From assembly GCF_001421665.1 (NCBI RefSeq), contig NZ_LMKV01000001.1:898731-962730 (forward strand): a DNA stretch of 64,000 bases, given 5' to 3'. Source of the DNA: Sphingobium sp. Leaf26. GTDB taxonomy: Bacteria > Pseudomonadota > Alphaproteobacteria > Sphingomonadales > Sphingomonadaceae. This document shows positions 1 through 9,419 of this stretch, one piece after another (position 1 is the first letter of the stretch; every line of letters starts with the position of its first letter). The notes below the pieces were generated by a model. It made no database searches. It saw nothing but the letters and a program-made list of their open reading frames with translations, and was not told where the DNA came from. The translations under genes were made by a program, and so were the position numbers.

Positions 1-1395
1 CGCGTTCAGCAGCGCGCGCGTCACCTTGATCGGCATGCGCTTGATCCCCGGCATGGTCGCCTTGCCGCCCGCCCAGCCGGTATTGACCAGCCAGCAGGTG
101 ACGCCGCCCTTGTTGATCCGCTCTTTCAGCAGATTGCCATAGACGGATGGATGACGCGGCATGAACGGCGCGCCGAAGCAGGTGGAGAAGGTCGCGGTCG
201 GCTCGGTCACGCCGATCTCCGTCCCTGCGACCCGCGCGGTATAGCCGGACAGGAAATGATACATCGCCTGTTCCGGGGTCAGCCGAGCGATCGGGGGCAG
301 GACGCCATAGGCATCGGCGGTCAGGAAGATGATATTCTTCGGGACCGGACCCAGATTCTTCTCCGACGTGTTCGGGATGAAGTCGATCGGGTAGGAGCCG
401 CGGCTGTTCTCGGCCAGGCTATTGTCGTCCAGGTCGATCTCGCGAGTCTCCTCGTCGATCACGACATTTTCCAGCACCGTGCCGAACCGCTTGGTGGTGG
501 CGAAGATTTCCGGCTCGGCCTCGGCCGACAGGTTGATCATCTTGGCATAGCAGCCGCCCTCGAAATTGAAGACGGCGGTATCCGACCAGCCATGCTCGTC
601 GTCGCCGATCAGCGTGCGGCTGGCATCGGCCGACAAGGTGGTCTTGCCCGTACCGCTGAGGCCAAAGAAGACCGCTGTGTCGCCGTTCGCGCCGATATTG
701 GCCGAACAGTGCATCGGCATCACACCCTTCACCGGCAGCAGGTAATTGAGGATACCGAACACCGACTTCTTCATTTCGCCGGCATAGGCGGTACCGCCGA
801 TCAGGATCAGCTTCTCGGTGAAGTTGACCGCGACCACCGTCTCGCTGCGGCAACCATGGCGGGCCGGATCGGCCTTGAAGGTCGGCAGGTCGATGATGGT
901 ATATTCGGGCGCGAAGGCCGTCAGTTCATCCGCGCTCGGACGCACCAGCAGCGTTCGGATGAACAGGTTATGCCAGGCCCGCTCGTTGATGACGCGCACC
1001 TTGACGCGATGCTCCGGCTGCGATCCGCCGAACAGGTCGGCGACATACAGCGTACTCTTGTCACCCAGCGCCTTGAAGAAGTCGGCCTTCAGCGCGGCGA
1101 AATGGTCCGGGGTCATGGGCACGTTGGTCTTGCCCCACCATACCGTGTCCTGCGTCTCGGCGTCCTGCACGATGAACTTGTCGCTTGCCGACCGGCCGGT
1201 ATGCTTGCCGGTCTTCACGACCAGCGGGCCGTCCTTGGACAATATGCCTTCGCCGTTGCGGACCGCTGCTTCGACCAGCGGCGCCGTCCCAAGATTCCAG
1301 AACTGGGTGGCATGAGTAGTGATGCCCTGGTCGGCCAGGGTGATTGAGGATTTGGCCTGCACGCCTTTGCTCCATATGTTGTTCGCGCGCGTCAT
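1..1395 (-). CDS. pckA: Phosphoenolpyruvate carboxykinase (ATP), 3' end cut by window
   Basis: Converts oxaloacetate plus ATP to phosphoenolpyruvate, the first committed step of gluconeogenesis in the cytosol. Reading the minus strand from ATG 1395 gives 465 codons without a stop to the window edge; ATP-type PckA is usually about 530 residues, so only the C-terminus is missing. The protein opens [11 protein letters not shown] and carries the hallmark kinase loop [13 protein letters not shown] (around 624-665), the neighbouring [10 protein letters not shown] stretch and the substrate segment [10 protein letters not shown]. It is transcribed divergently from chvI across 243 bases. In alphaproteobacteria pckA is classically next to chvI/chvG and is controlled by that two-component pair, so shared control is likely here; that part is inferred from synteny. 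Confidence 0.96.
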   Translation of the reverse strand, partial: MTRANNIWSKGVQAKSSITLADQGITTHATQFWNLGTAPLVEAAVRNGEGILSKDGPLVVKTGKHTGRSASDKFIVQDAETQDTVWWGKTNVPMTPDHFAALKADFFKALGDKSTLYVADLFGGSQPEHRVKVRVINERAWHNLFIRTLLVRPSADELTAFAPEYTIIDLPTFKADPARHGCRSETVVAVNFTEKLILIGGTAYAGEMKKSVFGILNYLLPVKGVMPMHCSANIGANGDTAVFFGLSGTGKTTLSADASRTLIGDDEHGWSDTAVFNFEGGCYAKMINLSAEAEPEIFATTKRFGTVLENVVIDEETREIDLDDNSLAENSRGSYPIDFIPNTSEKNLGPVPKNIIFLTADAYGVLPPIARLTPEQAMYHFLSGYTARVAGTEIGVTEPTATFSTCFGAPFMPRHPSVYGNLLKERINKGGVTCWLVNTGWAGGKATMPGIKRMPIKVTRALLNA

Positions 1396-1638
1396 CTTCC
1401 ATGATCGCGATCGTTCCGCCCCTTGAGCGCCGCTTGTATCTATGCGGCGTCTCTTGCTGCTGACGGGCATCGGCATAGGACTTTGCGGACACAGCGTCAA
1501 ATCCCCGCGTACGGGGCTTTGTCCCGAATATCGACGTTTCGGGCGCAGAAGCTTCCGTCCGGCCTTTCTTGCGATGGGGGTCGCCTTGGTCTAACGCTGC
1601 CCCTATATCCGCTTTTTCACGATCATCTGGGACACTGC

Positions 1639-2343
1639 ATGACCGCAACCATCGCCCTGGTGGATGACGACAAGAATATCCTGACTTCGGTGTCGATCGC
1701 GCTTCAGACCGAAGGGTTCATGACGCGCATCTATTCCGATCCCGAAGGTGCGCTGAAGGCGCTGCTGGACAATCCCGCCGACCTGGCCGTCTTCGATATC
1801 AAGATGCCCCGCATGGACGGCATCGAACTGCTGCGCCGCCTGCGCGAAAAGAGCCAGATGCCGGTCATTTTCCTGACGTCCAAGGCCGACGAGCTGGACG
1901 AGGCGCTGGGCCTGGCCATGGGCGCGGACGATTATATCGCCAAACCCTTTTCGCAACGGCTGCTGCTCGCCCGCATCCGCGCCATCCTGCGCCGCGCCGA
2001 AGTCAGCAGGACGCCCGACGCCCCCGACCAGCCTGTCGCCGACCCGATCATCCGTGGCCGGCTGGAAATGGACCCCGCCCGGCATCGGGTGAAATGGAAC
2101 GGGCAGGACGTCACCCTGACCGTCACTGAATTTCTGATCCTGGAAACGCTTGCGCAGCGCCCCGGCGTGGTCAAGAACCGCAACCAGTTGATGGACGCCG
2201 CCTATCAGGACGACGTCTATGTCGACGACCGCACGATCGACAGCCATATCAAGCGACTGCGGCGCAAATTCCGCGAGGTGGATTCCGACTTCAATGCAAT
2301 CGACACCCTCTATGGCGCCGGCTACCGATTCTCCGAAGAATGA
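1639..2343 (+). CDS. chvI: OmpR-family response regulator ChvI
   Basis: DNA-binding response regulator of 234 residues, the partner of the ChvG kinase that follows. The N-terminal receiver has the acidic pocket VDDD (residues 8-11), phospho-acceptor D53 in [11 protein letters not shown] and the conserved lysine K102 in DYIAKPF. The C-terminal winged helix ends with the typical [17 protein letters not shown] recognition segment. The frame stays open upstream to 1423, but the receiver homology begins exactly at ATG 1639, so that start is used. The 3' end overlaps chvG, indicating translational coupling. In alphaproteobacteria ChvG-ChvI responds to acid and envelope stress and often influences exopolysaccharide, of interest given the polysaccharide locus later in the window. 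Confidence 0.95.
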   Translation: MTATIALVDDDKNILTSVSIALQTEGFMTRIYSDPEGALKALLDNPADLAVFDIKMPRMDGIELLRRLREKSQMPVIFLTSKADELDEALGLAMGADDYIAKPFSQRLLLARIRAILRRAEVSRTPDAPDQPVADPIIRGRLEMDPARHRVKWNGQDVTLTVTEFLILETLAQRPGVVKNRNQLMDAAYQDDVYVDDRTIDSHIKRLRRKFREVDSDFNAIDTLYGAGYRFSEE

Positions 2344-3907
2344 CTGCGCGCCGCTGTCGGTGCGCTGGTCGGGGCGATTGAGCCTCACGCCGCGCATTCT
2401 GGCGGTCAACGTATTCGCCCTCGCCTTGCTGGCAGGCGGATTCTTCTATCTCGACAGCTATCGCACCCGCATCGTCGACGACCGGCTGGAACAATCGGCG
2501 CGCGAACTGAAGCTGCTCGCCATCGGCCTGGAAAATGCCTCGGCCGACCGGCACAACGCGCTGATCGCCGCCTATTCGCGCCAGACCGGCGACCGGGTGC
2601 GGCGCTATGGCGCCAATGGCGCGCTGATCGCCGACAGCTTCACCATGGATGCGCCGCGCTATCGCCTGCGCTCACCGTCCGAAGAGGAATGGCAGCGCCA
2701 TGTCGCGCGCTTCCTTGACAAGGCGGTGGACAAGATCGTCTCCGCCGACCGACCGCCCGACTTCGAGGAACCGACGGTCGATCGCGCCGATGCCTGGCCC
2801 GAAGTCGCGGTCGCGCGCAAGTCCGGCCAGCCGCAGGCGTTCAACCGCTACGCCCCTGACCGCACCTTCATGATCTCGGCCGCCGTCCCGGTGCGCGACG
2901 GAACCAGCCTGTTCGCGACGGAAAATGCCCGCGATATCACCCGCATCGTCCGGGCCGAACGACTGCGGCTGAGTATGGTACTGGCCGTCGCCGTGCTCGC
3001 CTCGGTGCTACTCTCGCTCTTCCTCGCCCGGACCATCGTCCGCCCGTTGCAGGGCCTCGCCCGTGCTGCCGTCCGCGTCCGGCTCGGCCGTGCGCGCGAA
3101 GTCACCGTGCCCCGCCTGCCCGAACGGCGCGACGAGATCGGCATGCTCGCCCGCGCCCTGTCCGACATGAGCCTGGCGCTGCGCCAGCGGATCGACGCGA
3201 CCGACGCCTTCGCCGCCGATGTCTCCCATGAACTCAAGAACCCGATCGCTTCGCTGCGTTCCGCGCTCGACGCGCTCGACCGGGTGGATCGCCCGGACCT
3301 GCGCGAACAGTTGATGGCGATCGCGCAGGACGATGTCCGCCGCCTCGACCGGCTCGTCACCGACATTGCCGAAGCCTCGCGCGTCGACGCCGAACTCTCC
3401 CGCACCCGGTTCGAGCCGATCGATCTTGGCCTGCTCATCGAAAAGATGGTCATCGCCCGTGAGGCGCGCGGCGTACCGCGCAGCGTCCGTCTCGCCTTCG
3501 CCCGCCCGCGCAAGGATGTCGCGGTGGTGCTGGGGGAGGAAGGCCGGCTGATCCGCGTGCTCGACAACCTCATCGACAACGCCATCTCCTTCTCGCCCGA
3601 AGGCGGCCTGGTCCAGATCATCGCCACCGTCGCCGACGATCAGGTGCTGGTCAGCGTGGAGGATGAAGGCCCCGGCGTTCCGCCATCGGAGCGCGAGCAT
3701 ATCTTCCGCCGCTTCCACAGCGTCCGGCCGGAAGGCGAGACGTTCGGCAAACATTCAGGGCTGGGCCTCGCGATCGCACGCTCGATCGTGGAGGGGCATC
3801 AGGGCAAGATCGCGATCGGCGATCGCGAAGATGCGCAGAACGGCGCCCGCTTCGTCGTCCGCCTGCCCATGGCGGTGGAGCGCGATCCGGGCATCGTTTC
3901 GGAATAG
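2312..3907 (+). CDS. chvG: Sensor histidine kinase ChvG
   Basis: Inner-membrane sensor kinase of about 531 residues pairing with ChvI. A first membrane segment (around [18 protein letters not shown]) and a second (around [18 protein letters not shown]) flank a periplasmic sensor of roughly 190 residues. A HAMP linker, the HisKA box [16 protein letters not shown] with the phospho-histidine, and an HATPase domain ([15 protein letters not shown], then [16 protein letters not shown]) follow. The chosen ATG overlaps chvI by 32 bases; a GTG at 2360 in the same frame is an alternative start just before the first membrane helix. The periplasmic domain shows the charged, Arg-rich composition usual for ChvG/ExoS sensors. 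Confidence 0.93.
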   Translation: MAPATDSPKNDCAPLSVRWSGRLSLTPRILAVNVFALALLAGGFFYLDSYRTRIVDDRLEQSARELKLLAIGLENASADRHNALIAAYSRQTGDRVRRYGANGALIADSFTMDAPRYRLRSPSEEEWQRHVARFLDKAVDKIVSADRPPDFEEPTVDRADAWPEVAVARKSGQPQAFNRYAPDRTFMISAAVPVRDGTSLFATENARDITRIVRAERLRLSMVLAVAVLASVLLSLFLARTIVRPLQGLARAAVRVRLGRAREVTVPRLPERRDEIGMLARALSDMSLALRQRIDATDAFAADVSHELKNPIASLRSALDALDRVDRPDLREQLMAIAQDDVRRLDRLVTDIAEASRVDAELSRTRFEPIDLGLLIEKMVIAREARGVPRSVRLAFARPRKDVAVVLGEEGRLIRVLDNLIDNAISFSPEGGLVQIIATVADDQVLVSVEDEGPGVPPSEREHIFRRFHSVRPEGETFGKHSGLGLAIARSIVEGHQGKIAIGDREDAQNGARFVVRLPMAVERDPGIVSE

Positions 3908-3976
3908 GACGGCGGGTCGCCCGCCAAAACCATAGCCATCCCCTGCAACTCAGGTTAGAAGGATCGCCAAGGGGTT

Positions 3977-4417
3977 ATGGCGCGCGCACTTTCATCAGAG
4001 ACGCTGCATGCAACGAGCGTGGCCATTGATGGCCGCGTCATATTGCTGCGCGGGCCAAGCGGCAGCGGCAAGTCCGACCTTGCCCTGCGCCTGATCGACC
4101 GTGGCGCCGCCCTGGTCAGCGACGATTACACCTTGATCAAGCGCATCCACGGCCGGCTGGTCGCCACCGCGCCGGACACGATCCGGGGCCAGATGGAGGT
4201 GCGCGGCATCGGCATCGTCGCCATGGCGGCGCTTACCGACGCACCCGTCGCCCTGATCGCCGACCTGTTCGATCCGGTCGATCGCATGCCGCTGGAGCCG
4301 GTCCATCGCACCGTCGCCGGCATCGCCGTGCCGGTGGTGAAGATTGCCCCGTTCGAAGCCTCCGCGCCGATCAAGGTCGAACTGGCGCTCCGCACACTGG
4401 GGCTGGACCCGGCATGA
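3977..4417 (+). CDS. hprK: Short-form HPr kinase/phosphorylase
   Basis: Phosphorylates HPr on its regulatory serine. At 146 residues this is the short alphaproteobacterial form holding only the catalytic domain; Firmicute HprK is about 310 residues with an extra N-terminal domain. The P-loop GPSGSGKSD lies at residues 26-34, the acidic pair VSDDYT at about 48-53, and the HprK signature MEVRGIGIV near residue 74. It overlaps rapZ by four bases (ATGA), so the two are coupled. The target HPr is encoded 1.3 kb downstream with an intact serine site, so the kinase-substrate pair is complete here. Confidence 0.93.
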   Translation: MARALSSETLHATSVAIDGRVILLRGPSGSGKSDLALRLIDRGAALVSDDYTLIKRIHGRLVATAPDTIRGQMEVRGIGIVAMAALTDAPVALIADLFDPVDRMPLEPVHRTVAGIAVPVVKIAPFEASAPIKVELALRTLGLDPA

Positions 4418-5340
4418 CCCCGCCCAAGACCATACTCCTGCTGTCCGGCCTGTCCGGCGCGGGCAAGACCACCGCGCTCAAGACGCTGGAGGATATGGGC
4501 TGGGAGGTCGTCGACAACCTCCCCCTGGTCCTGCTCGACCGGCTGCTCGACACGCCCCTGCCGGCCGGCCATGCCGGGGCTGACGAAAGACCGCTAGCGC
4601 TGGGCATCGACGCCCGCACCCGCGATTTCGACGCCAACGCCATCGTCCAGCGCATCCGGGCGATGCGCGAACGCCATGGTCATGACATCGACACGCTCTT
4701 CCTCGATTGTTCGGACGCCGAACTGGAGCGCCGCTTCGCCGAGACGCGCCGCCGCCACCCGCTCGCGCTCGATCGCCCGGCCGCTGACGGCATCGCGCGC
4801 GAACGGGAACTGACCGAACCGCTGCGCCGCTGGGCGACCCAGGTGATCGACACCACCAGCTTCACCAGCAATGCGCTGCAACAGGAAATCCGCAGCCGCT
4901 TTTCGCGCGAACGGCTGTCGGACCCGGTGCTGACCATCCTGTCCTTCGGCTTTTCACGCGGGGTGCCGCGCAATGCCGACCTGATGTTCGACATGCGCTT
5001 CCTCCGCAACCCGCATTGGGACGCCGACCTGAGGCCGAAAACGGGCTTGGACCCGCAAGTCGCCGCCTATATCGCGCAGGACCCCGCCTATGAGGAAGGG
5101 GTCGGCAAGATCGAGGATCTGCTCACCACCCTGCTGCCCCGCTATTCGGAGGGCGGAAAAGCCTATATCACCGTCGCGTTCGGCTGTACGGGGGGCAAGC
5201 ACCGCTCCGTCCATGTCGCCGATCGTGTCGCGAAACACTTGCAAGAGGCCGGCTTTTCGCCCACCATCTTGCACCGCAATATTGAATCGACGCCCCAGGA
5301 TGGTCTGGAGAAGCGTCGTCCGGGAGGCCCGAAAGCATAA
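4414..5340 (+). CDS. rapZ: RapZ-family nucleotide/RNA-binding ATPase
   Basis: 308 residues, the usual RapZ/YvcJ length. The Walker A loop GLSGAGKTTALK is at the N-terminus, followed by the family signature LEDMGWEVVDNLPL. The C-terminal domain contains SFGFSRGVP and the conserved block FGCTGGKHRSVH. In E. coli RapZ binds small RNAs controlling glmS and so hexosamine supply; in alphaproteobacteria the gene sits in the PTS-related operon as here and the role is less certain. It starts inside the end of hprK and ends 28 bases before the EIIA gene. Confidence 0.94.
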   Translation: MTPPKTILLLSGLSGAGKTTALKTLEDMGWEVVDNLPLVLLDRLLDTPLPAGHAGADERPLALGIDARTRDFDANAIVQRIRAMRERHGHDIDTLFLDCSDAELERRFAETRRRHPLALDRPAADGIARERELTEPLRRWATQVIDTTSFTSNALQQEIRSRFSRERLSDPVLTILSFGFSRGVPRNADLMFDMRFLRNPHWDADLRPKTGLDPQVAAYIAQDPAYEEGVGKIEDLLTTLLPRYSEGGKAYITVAFGCTGGKHRSVHVADRVAKHLQEAGFSPTILHRNIESTPQDGLEKRRPGGPKA

Positions 5341-5368
5341 TCATGACAAAGGTGGGCCGCGAAAACAG

Positions 5369-5773
5369 ATGATCGGACTCGTACTCGTCACCCATGGGTC
5401 GCTGGCGACCGAATTCGTCGTGGCCATGGAACATGTGGTCGGGCCTCAGCAGCAGATCGAAACCATCTGCATCGGGCCTGAAGACGACATGGAATTGCGC
5501 CGCGCGGATATTGCGACGGCGGTCGCCCGCGTGAACAGCGGATCTGGCGTGATCCTGCTGACCGACCTGTTCGGCGGCACGCCCTCCAACCTCGCCATCT
5601 CCCTGCTGAAAGCGGGCGAGATCGAAGTGATCGCCGGCATCAACCTGCCCATGCTCATCCGTCTGGAAAGCGCGCGCAAGGTGATGGACGTGCGCGCGGC
5701 GGTTGCTGCCGCGCGCGAAGCCGGGCAGAAATATATCAGCGTAGCGTCGGAACTGTTGGGCAGCACCACATGA
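5369..5773 (+). CDS. PTS EIIA component, mannose family
   Basis: A 134-residue EIIA of the mannose type, the last soluble phospho-carrier of a regulatory phosphotransferase chain. The predicted phosphorylated histidine is H9 in LVLVTHG, and the family motif LTDLFGGTPSN is present. The frame is open well upstream, but homology begins at ATG 5369, so that start is chosen. It overlaps the HPr gene by four bases (ATGA). No sugar-transporting EIIB/EIIC genes accompany it, which fits the alphaproteobacterial regulatory PTS rather than a transport system. Confidence 0.93.
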   Translation: MIGLVLVTHGSLATEFVVAMEHVVGPQQQIETICIGPEDDMELRRADIATAVARVNSGSGVILLTDLFGGTPSNLAISLLKAGEIEVIAGINLPMLIRLESARKVMDVRAAVAAAREAGQKYISVASELLGSTT

Positions 5774-6042
5774 ACGAAATCAGCCAGTTAGTCCGTATCA
5801 GCAACAAGCGCGGCCTCCACGCCCGCGCCAGCGCCAAATTCGTGACCCTGGCTAGCGGCCTGCCCTCCGACATCGTCGTCAGCAAGGACGGCAACCATGT
5901 CACCGGCACGTCGATCATGGGCCTGATGATGCTGGGCGCGGCCATGGGCGACCATATCACGATCAAGGCCACCGGCCCCGAAGCCATCGATTCCCTGGGC
6001 AAGCTGGTCGGCCTGGTCGAGGACAAATTCGGGGAAGAGTGA
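5770..6042 (+). CDS. ptsH: HPr phosphocarrier protein
   Basis: 90-residue HPr. The phosphotransfer histidine is H17 in KRGLHARAS, and the regulatory serine corresponds to S48 in GTSIMGLMMLGA, the site used by the HPr kinase encoded upstream. It receives phosphate from enzyme I, which is not in this window, and hands it to the EIIA encoded immediately before it. It is the last gene of the chvI-chvG-hprK-rapZ-EIIA-HPr series; a near-perfect inverted repeat follows 16 bases after the stop. Confidence 0.95.
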   Translation: MNEISQLVRISNKRGLHARASAKFVTLASGLPSDIVVSKDGNHVTGTSIMGLMMLGAAMGDHITIKATGPEAIDSLGKLVGLVEDKFGEE

Positions 6043-6544
6043 CCCCCCTTTCCCCTCTACCCCGGCTGCGCAGCCTGGGTAGCTTGTTGCCTGATCGCAG
6101 CGGTAGGAGGGGGAGCGAGCCCAGGAAAAAATGACCCATTCTCGCTGTTAGCCACCAGGCATAGACCATCCTTCCAAAACAGGATTGCGCCTGATCTCAT
6201 CCGGCTGCAATGGATCCGACAGCGCCCTCCCCATCCTGCTCCTGCCCGCGCAGCCTTTGCATCACGCGTGGGTTCTGGCGAGCGCATCCGCCCCATATTG
6301 CCGTGCAACGGTGTGGACCTGGGCCGTCGCATCTTCGGCCGCGTCGGCCGACTCGCCGGACGAGGACGATCCGGCCAGCACATAGCCACGCCCATTGCTC
6401 GAAACCCCGGTCGCCGGGCAAGAAATGCGCAGTGCAGCAACCCGTTTCTGCAACAAGCCGTCCCGCCACATCCCAATGCTTGCAGCCCCCGCCCATTTGC
6501 GCCAGCAGGCGGGAAGAGCAAAAATTTTGGGGAGCGATACGATC
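6043..6544. other. 502-base gap without a convincing gene
   Basis: Apart from the inverted repeat at 6058-6081 no supported feature is visible. Several short frames are open on both strands. The least random-looking is on the minus strand from about 6564 to 6262 (100 codons), whose second half is rich in Ala, Ser, Glu and Asp rather than the Arg/Pro bias of shadow frames. It overlaps the permease start and has no recognisable ribosome site or homology that I know, so it is not called as a gene. Confidence 0.5.
6058..6081. repeat. Near-perfect 24-base inverted repeat after ptsH
   Basis: Two 12-base arms (6058-6069 and 6070-6081) are complementary except for one position and form a GC-rich hairpin with no separate loop. 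It lies just after the HPr stop codon and could act as a terminator or a REP-like element, but no T-run follows on the plus strand. Confidence 0.4.
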
Positions 6545-7942
6545 ATGAGTTGGACACGCCGCAAGCCGATGGAGGCGATGACACCCAGGGAGGCAGGCCA
6601 TCAGATGGCCCGCACCTTGTCCTGGCCGCATCTGCTTGCGCTGGGCGTCGGCGCGATCGTGGGCACCGGCATCCTCACGCTGATCGGCGTAGGCGCGGAT
6701 CGGGCCGGTCCCGCCGTGTTGCTCTCCTTCGCCATTGCCGGCGCGATCTGCGCCTGCGCCGCGCTGGCCTATGCCGAACTCTCCACCATGATGCCGGCCG
6801 CGGGCAGCGCCTACAGCTACTCCTATGTCGTACTGGGCGAAGGCATCGCCTGGATCGTGGGCTGGTCGCTGATCCTGGAATATAGCCTGGTCGTATCGAC
6901 CGTGGCGGTCGGCTGGTCGGGCTATGCCGCGCCGCTGCTGACGCCGCTGGGCTTCCCCGAATGGCTGACGCAAGGGCCGGAACTGGGCGGCCTCATCAAC
7001 CTGCCCGCCATCTTCATCATCGCCGTGGTCGCGGGGCTGCTGATGTTCGGCACGCGGGAAAGCGCACGCCTCAACACCATCCTTGTCCTGATCAAGATCG
7101 CCACGCTCAGCCTGTTCGTCTGGGTCGCCCTGCCCGCTTTCGACGCACAGAATCTCGAACCCTTCATGCCCTTCGGCTTCGCCAAACATATGGGACCGGA
7201 CGGGATCGAGCGTGGCGTGATGGCGGCGGCCGCGATCATCTTCTTCGCCTTCTACGGCTTCGACGCCATTTCGACGGCAGCGGAGGAAGCCAAGAACCCC
7301 GACCGCGACCTTGCCATCGGCATCGTCGGATCGCTGATCGTCTGCACGCTGATCTACGTCCTTGTCGCCGCCGCCGCGATCGGCGCCCTGCCCTTCACCC
7401 GTTTTGCCGACAGCCCCGAACCGCTGGCGCTGATCCTGCGGGAAATGGGGCAGGGCAGCATCGCCCGCATCGTCGCCATCGCCGCCGTGATCGCCCTGCC
7501 CACCGTGCTGCTCGGCTTCCTCTACGGCCAGAGCCGCATCTTCCTGGTCATGGCGCGCGACGGCTTCCTGCCGCAATCGCTGGCCCGCATTTCGAAGCGC
7601 GGCACGCCCGCGCGCATCACCATCGTCACCGCGATCCTGGTGTCGATCATCGCGGGTGTCCTGCCGATCGATGAAATCGCGGCGCTCGCCAATGCCGGCA
7701 CGCTGATCGCCTTTACCGCCGTAGGCCTCTGCCTCCTCGTCCTGCGCAAGCGCGCGCCTGATTTGCGCCGCCCTTTCCGCACGCCTGCGGCATGGGTGGT
7801 GGGCATCGGCGCGGTCGCCGGCTGCGCCTATCTCTTCCTCAGCCTGCCGATGAAGACGATCATCGCCTGCGCCATCTGGAATGCGATTGGGTTGGGGGTG
7901 TACTTCCTCTATGGGCAGAGACGAGCAACTGTCGCAGGGTAA
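6545..7942 (+). CDS. APC-superfamily amino acid permease
   Basis: A 465-residue integral membrane transporter with about 12 hydrophobic segments. The first helix carries the APC signature VGAIVGTGILTLIG, where the unwound helix binds the amino-acid backbone. The segment YAELSTMMPAAGSAYSYSY is typical of the cationic amino acid transporter (CAT/YfnA) branch, as is FFAFYGFDAISTAAEE. The frame is open further upstream, but the hydrophilic start MSWTRRKPMEAMTP matches the usual CAT N-terminus, so ATG 6545 is used. Substrate cannot be fixed from sequence; cationic or broad neutral amino acids are likely. It is not in an operon with its neighbours. Confidence 0.9.
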   Translation: MSWTRRKPMEAMTPREAGHQMARTLSWPHLLALGVGAIVGTGILTLIGVGADRAGPAVLLSFAIAGAICACAALAYAELSTMMPAAGSAYSYSYVVLGEGIAWIVGWSLILEYSLVVSTVAVGWSGYAAPLLTPLGFPEWLTQGPELGGLINLPAIFIIAVVAGLLMFGTRESARLNTILVLIKIATLSLFVWVALPAFDAQNLEPFMPFGFAKHMGPDGIERGVMAAAAIIFFAFYGFDAISTAAEEAKNPDRDLAIGIVGSLIVCTLIYVLVAAAAIGALPFTRFADSPEPLALILREMGQGSIARIVAIAAVIALPTVLLGFLYGQSRIFLVMARDGFLPQSLARISKRGTPARITIVTAILVSIIAGVLPIDEIAALANAGTLIAFTAVGLCLLVLRKRAPDLRRPFRTPAAWVVGIGAVAGCAYLFLSLPMKTIIACAIWNAIGLGVYFLYGQRRATVAG

Positions 7943-7953
7943 GGAAGCTGGAA

Positions 7954-8574
7954 TTGAGTGCCATATTAAGCATCATGCTGGCCGCGACACTTGTTCCCGC
8001 AATGCCTGCAAAGACATCTGGAGCTTGGTTAAGCGACAGGGACTATCCGTCAGGCGCATTGCGGCGAAAGGAAGAAGGGCCGGTCGCTTTTTCCCTCCTG
8101 ATTGCTCCAAACGGGCGCGTCGCGAATTGTATAATCACTGCAACCAGTGGGTCTGCGGAGTTGGACGAACAGACTTGCGCCATGATGGCTTCACGCATCC
8201 GCTTCAAACCGGCGATGGATGAAAATGCCGGTGCAACCTACGGCTCTTATAAAGGGGGGCTGTTCTGGCGCCTTCCCGGCTCTCAAAGTCGCCCATCATA
8301 TCGCTATGCGCCACCCGTTGATCTGACCTTACAAGTCAAGCGCTTGCCGGGCGGAGCGCAAGAGGAGAGCGTATCGCTCATTACGAAGCTCGACCCATCA
8401 GGTCACATTACCATTTGCGAACCATTCAAACCCGACAAATCATCCGCAAAGCTGATCGAAGTCGCATGCCAGCAAGCAAAGGAAGCCTATACTTCGCTGG
8501 CCGCCGACGCTGAAGGCCGGCCAGTGCCGGTGGTTCGGCACCTCATAGTCAAGTTCCAGGTCGCATCGGAATAG
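7954..8574 (+). CDS. Exported TonB C-terminal-like protein
   Basis: About 206 residues. An in-frame TTG at 7954 preceded by AAGGAAG at good spacing gives the signal-like N-terminus MSAILSIMLAATLVPAMPA; an ATG at 7975 is the alternative. The body (GPVAFSLLIAPNGRVANCIITATSGSAELD split over about residues 48-75, then RIRFKPAMDE) resembles the TonB C-terminal fold common in sphingomonad proteins annotated as energy transducers. The usual proline-rich spacer and membrane anchor are absent, so it is probably a periplasmic relative rather than a working TonB. It contains four cysteines, possibly two disulfides. GC content looks lower than in its neighbours. Confidence 0.65.
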   Translation: MSAILSIMLAATLVPAMPAKTSGAWLSDRDYPSGALRRKEEGPVAFSLLIAPNGRVANCIITATSGSAELDEQTCAMMASRIRFKPAMDENAGATYGSYKGGLFWRLPGSQSRPSYRYAPPVDLTLQVKRLPGGAQEESVSLITKLDPSGHITICEPFKPDKSSAKLIEVACQQAKEAYTSLAADAEGRPVPVVRHLIVKFQVASE

Positions 8575-8618
8575 CCCCGGACTCGCCTTTTCGCTCCATC
8601 CCCACTACATGCGCGGCC

Positions 8619-9419
8619 ATGGGACGTTTTTCGAAGATGCATGGCCTGGGCAACGATTTCGTCGTGATCGACGCGCGCGAAAGCGCGATCGACATGACAG
8701 AGGCGCGCGCCCGCGCCATCGCCGATCGCCATGCCGGGATCGGCTGCGACCAGTTGATCCTCATCGGCAGTGCCGATGACGCCGATGTGTCGATGCAGAT
8801 CTTCAACGCCGACGGCAGCGAAGTCGAAGCCTGCGGCAACGCGACCCGCTGCGTCCCCCTGTTCGTCGGCCGCGACGTGCTGATCCGCACCAAGGCGGGC
8901 CTGCTCGACGCGAAGGCCGTCGATGGCGGCGCCAGCGTCGACATGGGCGCACCGCGCTTCGACTGGGACGCGATCCCGCTCGCCTACCCCATGGACACGC
9001 TGACCATGGGCGCCAGTTGGGAAGACCTGCCTGCCCCCGCCGCCGTCAATGTCGGCAACCCGCATGTGATCTTCTTCGTGGATGATCTCGACGCCGTCGA
9101 TTTCGATCGGCTCGGTCCGCTGATCGAACATGACCCGCTCTTTCCCGCCCGCGTGAACGTGAACTTCGCGCAAGTCACAGGCGAAAACCAAATCCGGCTG
9201 GTCGTCTGGGAACGCGGCGCCGGCCTGACCCGCGCCTGCGGCACCGGCGCCTGCGCCACCGCCGTCGCCGCCATCCGTCGGAAACTCATGACCGGCCCCG
9301 TCACCGTCAGCCTGCCGGGCGGCGACCTTGTCATCGACTGGGCGCCCGGTGGCAGCATCCAGATGACCGGCCCCGCCACCCATGTCTTCTATGGTGAGGC
9401 CGACTGGTCCCGCTTCTGA
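8619..9419 (+). CDS. dapF: Diaminopimelate epimerase
   Basis: Interconverts LL- and meso-diaminopimelate for lysine and peptidoglycan synthesis. At 266 residues it is the normal size. The two catalytic cysteines are visible as C72 in EACGNATRC and C207 in TRACGTGACAT. The N-terminus GRFSKMHGLGNDFVV is the family hallmark. Its stop codon shares bases with the ATG of the methylthiotransferase gene (TGATG), so it leads a tightly coupled dapF-mtaB-ftsY-yciB operon, an arrangement common in alphaproteobacteria. Confidence 0.97.
   Translation: MGRFSKMHGLGNDFVVIDARESAIDMTEARARAIADRHAGIGCDQLILIGSADDADVSMQIFNADGSEVEACGNATRCVPLFVGRDVLIRTKAGLLDAKAVDGGASVDMGAPRFDWDAIPLAYPMDTLTMGASWEDLPAPAAVNVGNPHVIFFVDDLDAVDFDRLGPLIEHDPLFPARVNVNFAQVTGENQIRLVVWERGAGLTRACGTGACATAVAAIRRKLMTGPVTVSLPGGDLVIDWAPGGSIQMTGPATHVFYGEADWSRF

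Noticed and set aside
151..1347. 398-codon plus-strand frame opposite pckA
   Set aside because: The minus strand reads as PckA throughout with its kinase loop.
1503..1516. Small hairpin CCCCG-CGTA-CGGGG between pckA and chvI
   Set aside because: Five-base stem in GC-rich DNA is expected by chance; no support as operator or terminator.
6197..7576. 459-codon minus-strand frame opposite the permease
   Set aside because: Asp/Gly/Gln/Arg-rich shadow of a clear 12-helix transporter.
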